Part shown: positions 15,149 to 21,332 of the stretch, one piece after another
Layout of the letters: every line of letters starts with the position of its first letter
How positions within the stretch are numbered: the first letter of the stretch is position 1
NCBI GenBank assembly: GCA_002367635.1
Contig: DFDI01000099.1
Location: 1-21,332 of the forward strand
Origin: Betaproteobacteria bacterium UBA3031
Lineage (GTDB): Bacteria; Pseudomonadota; Gammaproteobacteria; Burkholderiales; Eutrophovitaceae
Direction of reading: 5' to 3'
DNA length: 21,332 nucleotides
Notes under the pieces: generated by a model
Database searches by the model: none
What the model was told of the DNA's origin: nothing
Seen by the model: only the letters and a program-made list of their open reading frames with translations
Program-made: the position numbers and the translations under genes

Positions 15149-16081
15149 ATGCGAGTTTTAAAGCTCAAAAAATCCGGAATCAAGAGAGTACGCGGCCTCA
15201 CCATCGGTAATTTCGATGGGGTACACCAAGGACACCAAGCCATATTGGCACATTTGGTATCTGTATCCTTAGAAAGAAATCTCATTCCTTCGGTTTTGAT
15301 TTTTCAGCCGCACCCCGCAGAGTTTTTTTCGCCCAGTAAAGCTCCAATCAGGCTCTATGGGATCCGGGAGAAGGTACGCTCGTTTCTTGATGTGGGTATT
15401 GAGGAAGTCTGCATACTTCCGTTTAATGTTAGATACGCTAAGATGCTGGCTGAAGACTTCGTGCGTGATGTGCTGGTAAAAGAGCTGTCGGTGCAGTGGT
15501 TATTGGTTGGGGATGACTTTAGGTTCGGATCGGGTCGAAGTGGTGATTATCAAATGCTGCAGAAGCTTGGTCTTGAATTGGGTTTTGATGTAGAGGCTAA
15601 TCAAAGCGTTAAAGTTGGCGAAGTGCGCGTGTCTAGCACGGCGGTTCGAGAGGCTTTGTCGAGTGGAGATCTTAACTTTGCGGAAGAATTATTGGGCAAG
15701 CGTTACAATATCCGTGGTCGCGTAGTTAGAGGCGACCAAATTGGTAGAACGTTAGGATTTCCTACTGCGAACATACATTTTGGGAGAGAGTCTTTTCCAC
15801 TGTCCGGAATATTTATAGCTTACGTTGATGGCCCTGAATTTAAGCAGCGACCGGCGCTAATAAGTGTTGGAAAGAGGCCTACCGTGACGAGTAAGGGAGA
15901 TGTTTGCATTGAGGCATACATTCTTGATTTCTCGGGTGACTTGTACGGCGCAATGCTTAATGTCATATTCGTTCGTAAAATTCGTGACCAAGAGGCGTTC
16001 ACCAGTACGTGTGACCTTATTGCTGCTATGAAAGAAGATGAAATAAATGCTCGTCTTTATTTTGAATTAAACGTTACTTAA
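15149..16081 (+). CDS. ribF: Bifunctional riboflavin kinase / FAD synthetase
   Basis: Turns riboflavin into FMN and then FAD. The 310 residues are the family's length. The N-terminal adenylyltransferase domain has GNFDGVHQGH (20-29), FQPHPAEFF, LLVGDDFRFGSGRSGD and VSSTAVREAL; the C-terminal kinase domain has RGRVVRGDQIGRTLGFPTANIHF (189-211) and SVGKRPTV followed by EAYILDFSGDLYG. The ATG at 15149 is preceded by AT-rich sequence without a ribosome binding site. It is the first gene of the ribF-ileS-lspA-ispH block, which is widespread in beta- and gammaproteobacteria. The 185-base gap to cysB holds both promoters and a weak six-base hairpin (15075-15092). Confidence 0.96.
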   Translation: MRVLKLKKSGIKRVRGLTIGNFDGVHQGHQAILAHLVSVSLERNLIPSVLIFQPHPAEFFSPSKAPIRLYGIREKVRSFLDVGIEEVCILPFNVRYAKMLAEDFVRDVLVKELSVQWLLVGDDFRFGSGRSGDYQMLQKLGLELGFDVEANQSVKVGEVRVSSTAVREALSSGDLNFAEELLGKRYNIRGRVVRGDQIGRTLGFPTANIHFGRESFPLSGIFIAYVDGPEFKQRPALISVGKRPTVTSKGDVCIEAYILDFSGDLYGAMLNVIFVRKIRDQEAFTSTCDLIAAMKEDEINARLYFELNVT

Positions 16082-16150
16082 AACGATGGTTGCGTAGTAG
16101 ATTTCCGTGACCAATCACTGTTTGACCGCTTGAGGTGGTTGCTGAAACCC

Positions 16151-18910
16151 ATGGACTATAAAAAAACATTAAACCTTCCTGATACCCCATTCCCGATGCG
16201 TGCGAATTTATCGAAGCGCGAGCCTCTTTGGGTTGAACAATGGCAAGTTGACGGTCTGTACCAAAAAATTAGAGAGAAAGCTAAGGGTAGACCTACGTTT
16301 ATCTTGCATGATGGCCCACCGTATGCCAATGGTGATATCCATATTGGTCATGCCGTTAACAAGATCCTTAAAGATATTATTGTCAAATCCAAAACGCTTG
16401 CTGGTTTTGATGCACCCTATGTCCCGGGATGGGACTGCCATGGTTTGCCAATTGAACACCAGATCGAGAAGTTGCATGGAAAGGGAATAGAGCCCGCAAA
16501 ATTTCGTTCTCTCTGTCGAGAGTTCGCTGGGCAGCAGATAGATCGGCAACGAAAAGATTTCATTCGTCTTGGCGTGCTCGGGGACTGGGAGAATCCTTAT
16601 AAAACGATGGGGTTTCAAGCTGAAGCGGATACGATCCGATCGCTGGCAAGTATTCAACAAAACGGATTCCTGCAAGAAGGCGCTAAGCCCGTCCATTGGT
16701 GTCTTGATTGTGGCTCGGCACTCGCTGATGCTGAGGTCGAATACGAGGATAAAAAATCTCCAGCAATAGATGTTGGTTTTTCTGTTTCAGACACAAAGGC
16801 TCTGGCCTCCGCACTTGGATTTACGCACATCTATGATCCTGTATTTGCCGTAATTTGGACAACTACTCCTTGGACATTGCCCGCAAATCAGGCAGTTGCT
16901 GTTGGAGCGGATATTGACTACTCGCTCGTTCGAATTTCGGATGGCTTGCTCATATTAGCGAGCGAACTAGTTGAATCCTGTGTTCAGAGATATGGCATTG
17001 AGGAGTTCGAGACACTATGTAGTTTCAAAGGAGATAAGCTCGAGGGCATTTGGCTTCAACACCCTTTTTATAACCGACAATCGTTAGTAATTACCGGAGA
17101 CCACGTTACCTTAGATGCTGGAACTGGTTTGGTCCACACTGCCCCCGCACATGGTGTTGAGGATTATGTGGCTGGTCTACGTTATGGCCTTGAGGTCGAG
17201 AATCCTGTTGGTGATGATGGCAAGTTCTATGCTTCGGTTCCGATTGTCGGAGGCATGTTGGTCTGGGACGCAAACAAAAAAATTATTGAGATTCTTCGTG
17301 AAAATAACAAGTTGCTCCACGAGGTTTCATATAAACACAGTTACCCTGTGTGTTGGAGGCATAAAACGTCAATTATCTTCAGGGCAACGAAGCAGTGGTT
17401 TATTGGACTCGACTGCGGTGAGGATTCTATTAGGAGTCGTGCAGCAAAGGCTATAGCTGAGACCTCTTTTTATCCTAGTTGGGGACGGGCTCGATTAGAG
17501 GGGATGATCAGTAACCGGCCTGATTGGTGTGTTTCCAGGCAAAGAAGCTGGGGGACACCGATGTCGTTAGTGGTGCACGCTGAGACAGGGGAGTTACATC
17601 CCGATACGCCAGCTCTCATGGAGGCAGTAGCCAAGCGGGTAGAGAGTAAAGGCATCGATGCATGGTTCGAGCTTGACCTCGAGGAACTACTAGGCGAAGA
17701 CGCAAAGAACTGGAAGAAAGTCAGAGATACGCTCGATGTCTGGTTTGACTCGGGGACCACACACAGCAGCGTTCTTGCGAGGCGTGAAGATTTGACAAAG
17801 CCGGCGGACTTGTATTTGGAAGGCTCTGACCAACATCGAGGTTGGTTTCAATCAAGTCTTCTCACGGGGTGTGCGATTGATGGTCGGGCTCCGTATAAGA
17901 GTCTACTTACTCATGGGTTTGTGGTGGATGGTAATGGACGAAAAATGTCTAAATCCGTGGGTAATGTAATAGCGCCACAGAAGATCTCAGACACGCTAGG
18001 TGCTGATGTGCTGCGCCTCTGGGCTGCGGCAACAGATTACTCTGCGGAGTTAACGATATCTGATGAAATTCTAAAGAGGGTGGTCGAAAGTTATCGGCGG
18101 ATCCGTAATACGCTGAGATTCTTACTCGCTAACCTCAGTGACTTTGACCCAAAGTTAGACAGGCTCGATCCTGCTGATTGGCTTGAGGTTGATCGTTATG
18201 CGGTACAAATGACTCAGCGATTGCAGCAGAAAATTGAACGTGATTATGAGCAGTATGAATTTCATCATGTAGTGCAAAAATTTCAAACTTTTTGTTCTGA
18301 AGATCTGGGTGGCTTCTACCTGGATATTCTTAAAGACCGACTTTATACAAGTGGGGAGAGTTCGCTTGAGCGGAAGGCAGCGCAGAATGCGATGTGGCAC
18401 ATCACAAATTCTTTACTCCGTTTGATGGCTCCGATCCTATCATTCACTGCTGATGAGGCCTGGCCTATTTTTATTCGGGATGATCAAGATTCAGTGTTGT
18501 TGCATGCCTGGTATGAGTTCCCACACATAGATCAAGATTTGCTGTCGAAGTGGGACCATCTGAGGCGATTGCGGGCACTCGCACAGAAGAAATTAGAAGA
18601 GAAGCGTGGTGCTGGTGATATCGGTTCCTCGTTGCAGGCTGAAGTTAGTGTGACTGCTTTTGGACAAGACTACGATCTATTGAATTCCCTCCAGGATGAC
18701 TCACGTTATTTATTCTTGACATCATCGTTTAATTTGATAAAAGGGGATTCTCCAGACTTTCTTGTGGTTGCGGATAAGAGCTTGCATCAAAAATGCGAAC
18801 GCTGCTGGCACTACCGGTCGGATGTGGGCTCTATCCCAGAACATGAAACTATTTGTGAGCGATGTGTCAGTAATTTATCTGGCGGTGGCGAGCAAAGACG
18901 TTATGTGTAG
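16151..18910 (+). CDS. ileS: Isoleucyl-tRNA synthetase
   Basis: Class I synthetase that charges tRNA-Ile and edits misactivated valine. The 919 residues start MDYKKTLNLPDTPFPMRANLSKREP, as in other proteobacterial IleS; an upstream TTG (16130) would add seven residues without family likeness. The HIGH motif is at residues 64-67 (PPYANGDIHIGH) and KMSKS at bases 17942-17956 (about residue 598). The editing domain includes VIWTTTPWTLPANQA and GTGLVHTAPAHGVEDY. The C-terminus keeps the zinc knuckle with two CERC pairs, CERCWHYRSDVG and ETICERC. This bacterial-type form would be expected to be mupirocin sensitive. It follows ribF by 69 bases and its last eight bases overlap lspA. Confidence 0.98.
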   Translation: MDYKKTLNLPDTPFPMRANLSKREPLWVEQWQVDGLYQKIREKAKGRPTFILHDGPPYANGDIHIGHAVNKILKDIIVKSKTLAGFDAPYVPGWDCHGLPIEHQIEKLHGKGIEPAKFRSLCREFAGQQIDRQRKDFIRLGVLGDWENPYKTMGFQAEADTIRSLASIQQNGFLQEGAKPVHWCLDCGSALADAEVEYEDKKSPAIDVGFSVSDTKALASALGFTHIYDPVFAVIWTTTPWTLPANQAVAVGADIDYSLVRISDGLLILASELVESCVQRYGIEEFETLCSFKGDKLEGIWLQHPFYNRQSLVITGDHVTLDAGTGLVHTAPAHGVEDYVAGLRYGLEVENPVGDDGKFYASVPIVGGMLVWDANKKIIEILRENNKLLHEVSYKHSYPVCWRHKTSIIFRATKQWFIGLDCGEDSIRSRAAKAIAETSFYPSWGRARLEGMISNRPDWCVSRQRSWGTPMSLVVHAETGELHPDTPALMEAVAKRVESKGIDAWFELDLEELLGEDAKNWKKVRDTLDVWFDSGTTHSSVLARREDLTKPADLYLEGSDQHRGWFQSSLLTGCAIDGRAPYKSLLTHGFVVDGNGRKMSKSVGNVIAPQKISDTLGADVLRLWAAATDYSAELTISDEILKRVVESYRRIRNTLRFLLANLSDFDPKLDRLDPADWLEVDRYAVQMTQRLQQKIERDYEQYEFHHVVQKFQTFCSEDLGGFYLDILKDRLYTSGESSLERKAAQNAMWHITNSLLRLMAPILSFTADEAWPIFIRDDQDSVLLHAWYEFPHIDQDLLSKWDHLRRLRALAQKKLEEKRGAGDIGSSLQAEVSVTAFGQDYDLLNSLQDDSRYLFLTSSFNLIKGDSPDFLVVADKSLHQKCERCWHYRSDVGSIPEHETICERCVSNLSGGGEQRRYV

Positions 18911-19418
18911 CACATTGCGTTCGCTTGAGGCCAAACGTTTCGTCAGATGGTTGTCGTTGGCGCTGGTACTCGTGTGTATTGATCAACTGACGAAGCAGTT
19001 GATTGTCCGAACCGTAGGTCCTTTCGACGTAAAGCAGGTGCTTCCATTTCTTGCGATTGTGTTTGCGATGAATCCGGGCGCGGCTTTTAGTCTTTTGGCG
19101 GATGCAGGGGGATGGCAAAGATGGTTCTTCTCTGTTATTGCGATTGTTGCAGTGGGCTTCTTGTTAGTTATGTTGTATAGAAATAGCAAAGACCGATTGT
19201 TATCATTTGGATTTGTTTTAATATTATCGGGTGCTCTTGGTAATTTAATCGATCGAATCATGCTTGGTGCGGTTATTGATTTTATCTTGATTCATTGGCG
19301 TGATTTCCGTTGGCCTGCATTTAACGTGGCAGATTCTTGTATTTCCATAGGCGCAGGTATTTTGCTGTTTGATGGTTTTTTTCGAAAACGGAGCGAGGCG
19401 CATAAAGCCCTATCATGA
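18903..19418 (+). CDS. lspA: Lipoprotein signal peptidase (signal peptidase II)
   Basis: Inner-membrane aspartyl peptidase that cleaves the signal peptide of diacylglyceryl-modified prolipoproteins. From the ATG at 18903 it has 171 residues (E. coli 164) with four membrane segments. The signatures NPGAAFSLLADAGGWQRWFF, GALGNLIDR and FNVADSCISIGAG are all present; Asp126 (VIDF) and Asp144 align with the catalytic pair. The frame is open further upstream inside ileS, but that stretch is not family-like, so I chose 18903, which overlaps ileS by eight bases. Its TGA overlaps the ispH start (ATGA), so translation of the three genes is likely linked. Confidence 0.95.
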   Translation: MCSTLRSLEAKRFVRWLSLALVLVCIDQLTKQLIVRTVGPFDVKQVLPFLAIVFAMNPGAAFSLLADAGGWQRWFFSVIAIVAVGFLLVMLYRNSKDRLLSFGFVLILSGALGNLIDRIMLGAVIDFILIHWRDFRWPAFNVADSCISIGAGILLFDGFFRKRSEAHKALS

Positions 19419-20365
19419 CTACTATCCAACCAGTTGCTGAGTTGCATTTAGCGAACCCGCGTGGGTTTTGCGCGGGGGTCGATCGAGCAATCGAGATTGT
19501 TGAGCGCGCTATCAACAAGTATGGGGCTCCGATTTATGTCAAACATGAGGTCGTTCATAACAAGTATGTTGTGGATGATTTGAAGTCTAAAGGTGCCATA
19601 TTTATTGAGGACTTGAATGATGTGCCGGAGGGGCACACCCTGATTTACAGTGCGCACGGTGTATCGTTGCAGGTTCGCTTGGATGCGAAGAAGAGAAAAT
19701 TGCGGGTTTTTGATGCTACGTGCCCCTTAGTATCGAAAGTTCATGCTGAAGTGGTTCGAAGTCGTAAAAAAGGCCTTGAGGTCATTATGATTGGCCACAA
19801 AGGCCACCCAGAGGTTGAGGGGACTATGGGGCAGGCTTCAAGCGGCATTTATTTGGTTGAAAATATCGATGATGTGCACAGCCTTGCTGTGAAAGATCCT
19901 GGTCAATTGGCTTATGTGACTCAAACAACGCTCAGTGTGGATGATGCTTCTAAGATTGTTAAAGCGCTTGTGGCCAGGTACCCAAAGATAAAGGTCCCTG
20001 AGAAAGAGGATATCTGTTATGCCACGCAAAATCGCCAAGATGCAGTCAAATCGCTTGCGGAGCATTGCGATCTGATTATTGTCGTCGGTTCATCTAATAG
20101 CTCTAACTCGAATCGACTCAGAGAAGTGGCAGAAACCAAGGGTGTTCGAGCATTTTTGGTCGACAATGAAGGCGAATTGGAACCAGACTGGTTAAATGGG
20201 GTGGCCAGAGTAGGAGTAACTGCAGGAGCCTCTGCTCCTGAGGTGCTGGTTTCTGCTGTTGTTGAGCGCTTAAAAAAACTGGGTGTGGCGGTGGTTAAGG
20301 AGTCTTCCGGCATTCAGGAGAAGGTCGTTTTCTTTGTGCCTGGTGCGTTAAAGAGAAAGGCGTGA
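19415..20365 (+). CDS. ispH: 4-hydroxy-3-methylbut-2-enyl diphosphate reductase
   Basis: Last enzyme of the MEP pathway; reduces HMBPP to isopentenyl and dimethylallyl diphosphate using an oxygen-sensitive iron-sulfur cluster. The 316 residues match E. coli IspH (316). The three cluster cysteines are Cys19 (NPRGFCAGVDRAIEIVE), Cys103 (DATCPLVSKVH) and Cys201 (DICYATQNRQ). HEVVHNK, SAHGVS, GHPEVEGTMGQ, TQTTLS and the substrate-binding SSNSSNSNRL are also present. It starts inside the lspA stop codon (ATGA), a coupling seen in many proteobacteria. The Irr-like regulator follows after 37 bases. Confidence 0.97.
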   Translation: MTTIQPVAELHLANPRGFCAGVDRAIEIVERAINKYGAPIYVKHEVVHNKYVVDDLKSKGAIFIEDLNDVPEGHTLIYSAHGVSLQVRLDAKKRKLRVFDATCPLVSKVHAEVVRSRKKGLEVIMIGHKGHPEVEGTMGQASSGIYLVENIDDVHSLAVKDPGQLAYVTQTTLSVDDASKIVKALVARYPKIKVPEKEDICYATQNRQDAVKSLAEHCDLIIVVGSSNSSNSNRLREVAETKGVRAFLVDNEGELEPDWLNGVARVGVTAGASAPEVLVSAVVERLKKLGVAVVKESSGIQEKVVFFVPGALKRKA

Positions 20366-20402
20366 GAAATTCTGGTATCTTGAAATTTAATGCCATAAAT
20401 AT

Positions 20403-20837
20403 GTGACGACACTCGTTATGGAACCAACGACAGCTATGCCAGATTTAATCGATCAATTAAGGAGTCGCGGCATTACGCCTACCAAGCAACGCATAACTAT
20501 TGCTGATGTTCTTTTTCAAAAGAAACAGCATGTGAGTGCTGACCAGCTGCTAGATATAGTTAGGCGAGAGGACGCTACCGTTTCCCGAGCAACTGTCTAC
20601 AACACGCTTAATTTATTTTTGAATAAGAAGTTGATTAAGGCATTAATCATCGATAAGTCGAAGGTTGTCTACGATACAAACACTTCTATTCATCATCACA
20701 TCTACAACGTTGAGACGGGAGAGTTGATAGACGTAAGTCCCGAAGATCTTGGGCTCTCAGAATTGCCACACCTCTCTGGATTTGAGGTTGAAGGTGCGGA
20801 TGTCGTTATTCGTGTCCGTCGGACGCATTCAGCCTAG
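20403..20837 (+). CDS. Fur-family regulator of Irr type (cysteine-free)
   Basis: A 144-residue DNA-binding regulator. The winged-helix part has GITPTKQRITIADVLF and the recognition helix SRATVYNTLN (61-70), as in all Fur-family members. The C-terminal half reads YDTNTSIHHHIYN, ELIDV and FEVEGADVVIRVRR, which matches the Irr group (heme- or iron-responsive, best known from alphaproteobacteria) including the three consecutive histidines (97-99) where Irr binds heme. There is no cysteine at all, so the structural CxxC zinc site of Fur, Zur and PerR is absent. The exact ligand is unknown. The start is uncertain: GTG 20403, ATG 20418 or ATG 20436; none has a good ribosome binding site. It is 37 bases after ispH and could be read with it. 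Confidence 0.82.
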   Translation: MTTLVMEPTTAMPDLIDQLRSRGITPTKQRITIADVLFQKKQHVSADQLLDIVRREDATVSRATVYNTLNLFLNKKLIKALIIDKSKVVYDTNTSIHHHIYNVETGELIDVSPEDLGLSELPHLSGFEVEGADVVIRVRRTHSA

Positions 20838-20867
20838 CAGTATTACATAACTTATAGCTTGTCTTTG

Positions 20868-20887
20868 TTCCGGGTGGACGTCCGGAA
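20868..20887. promoter_or_regulatory. Nested palindromes in the spacer of a possible promoter
   Basis: Arms TTCCGG (20868-20873) and CCGGAA (20882-20887) enclose eight bases, and the shorter palindrome GGACGTCC (20876-20883) overlaps the right arm. The whole lies between a -35-like TTGTTC (20865-20870) and a weak -10-like TGATAT (20888-20893), 17 bases apart. This is an operator-like place between the Irr-like gene and the enoyl-CoA hydratase gene. No T run follows, so it is not a normal terminator. Confidence 0.4.
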
Positions 20888-20916
20888 TGATATCTATTAA
20901 ATTGAAAGGAATTACC

Positions 20917-21332
20917 GTGAATTACGAAAATATATTAGTTGAGAAGCGAGGTAATGTCGCACTCATTACACTGAATCGACCGAAAGCATTGAATGCTTTA
21001 TCACCTGACCTCATGCGTGAATTGTCCTTGGCTGTCGATGTGTTGGAGCCAGATGCAACTGTGGGATGCCTAGTCGTTACCGGCAGTGAGAAAGCTTTTG
21101 CGGCAGGTGCGGATATTAAAGAGATGAAGACAAAGAGTTACATGGATGTCTACATGTCTGATTTTATTACGGCCGAATGGGAGCGTATTGCTCGGTGCCG
21201 GAAGCCGGTTATTGCAGCTGTGGCAGGTTATGCTTTGGGAGGCGGATGTGAGCTAGCCATGATGTGTGATTTTATTTTGGCTGCGGAAAATGCTAAATTT
21301 GGTCAGCCTGAGATTAATCTTGGAATCATACC
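20917..21332 (+). CDS. Enoyl-CoA hydratase/isomerase family protein (3' partial)
   Basis: Crotonase-fold enzyme, probably adding water to trans-2-enoyl-CoA in fatty acid or related acyl-CoA breakdown. About 138 residues are visible before the window ends; family members have about 260. It starts at GTG 20917 with AAAGGA six bases upstream, a strong site. The start ENILVEKRGNVALITLNRPKALNAL is typical; the oxyanion-hole segment is KAFAAGADIKEM, and AVAGYALGGGCELAMMCDF with GQPEINLGIIP follows. The catalytic-loop glutamate in GGGCEL and the PEINLG segment agree with true hydratases, but the exact acyl-CoA substrate cannot be told. The frame stays open to the last base. It lies 79 bases after the Irr-like gene. 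Confidence 0.9.
   Translation, partial: MNYENILVEKRGNVALITLNRPKALNALSPDLMRELSLAVDVLEPDATVGCLVVTGSEKAFAAGADIKEMKTKSYMDVYMSDFITAEWERIARCRKPVIAAVAGYALGGGCELAMMCDFILAAENAKFGQPEINLGII

Noticed and set aside
16082..16150. T-box leader for ileS
   Set aside because: The gap is only 69 bases, too short for a T-box, and no terminator is seen; T-boxes are rare in proteobacteria.
16208..16696. 162-residue open frame antisense to ileS
   Set aside because: No recognisable domain and no ribosome binding site; it is a shadow of the conserved HIGH region of ileS.
20403..20837. Calling the regulator fur, zur or perR
   Set aside because: No cysteine is present, so the CxxC zinc sites of those groups are missing.

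Overview
This window is ordinary chromosomal DNA of moderate GC (judged by eye), almost completely coding, with short intergenic gaps (none over 200 bases), no tRNA or rRNA genes, no CRISPR array and no mobile element that I can see. The organism is most likely a betaproteobacterium, or a close relative at the beta/gamma boundary. Three things point there: the run xseB-ispA-dxs-folE2, which I recall as typical of betaproteobacteria; a proteasome-like gene of the BPH type (betaproteobacterial proteasome homolog); and an ArgD N-terminus that looks betaproteobacterial. CysB and the ribF-ileS-lspA-ispH block are shared by beta- and gammaproteobacteria. This placement is inference.

Layout from left to right. 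(1) Bases 2-2071 carry most of clpA on the plus strand, cut at the window edge. It converges with an sseA-type sulfurtransferase on the minus strand, and the two genes share a TTAA that gives both stop codons. (2) Bases 3031-6862, plus strand: xseB, ispA and dxs (overlapping or 11 bases apart), then folE2 behind its own probable promoter. ispA and dxs are isoprenoid genes, and folE2 makes the first pterin intermediate. (3) Bases 6867-11887, minus strand: a probable arginine operon argD-argF-(MORN-repeat protein)-argG-BPH-yajQ. argD/argF and argG/BPH overlap by ATGA. A strong imperfect palindrome lies upstream of argD. (4) rpsT (minus) with a clear sigma70 promoter and a textbook terminator, divergent from murJ (plus). 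(5) cysB (minus), divergent from ribF-ileS-lspA-ispH (plus), followed by a small cysteine-free Fur-family regulator of Irr type. (6) The start of an enoyl-CoA hydratase/isomerase gene, cut at the right edge.

Most genes are core metabolism: isoprenoid precursor supply (dxs, ispH, ispA), arginine synthesis (argD, argF, argG), folate/pterin (folE2), flavin cofactors (ribF), sulfur assimilation control (cysB), cell-wall lipid II export (murJ), lipoprotein maturation (lspA), protein synthesis (rpsT, ileS) and proteolysis (clpA, BPH).

I do not see a clearly new multi-gene system. The parts most worth following up are the proteasome-like BPH gene, which has no visible Shine-Dalgarno and appears translationally coupled to argG; its neighbour yajQ (a family linked to cyclic-di-GMP binding); the periplasmic MORN-repeat protein inside the arginine cluster; the Irr-like regulator; and several palindromes at promoter positions.
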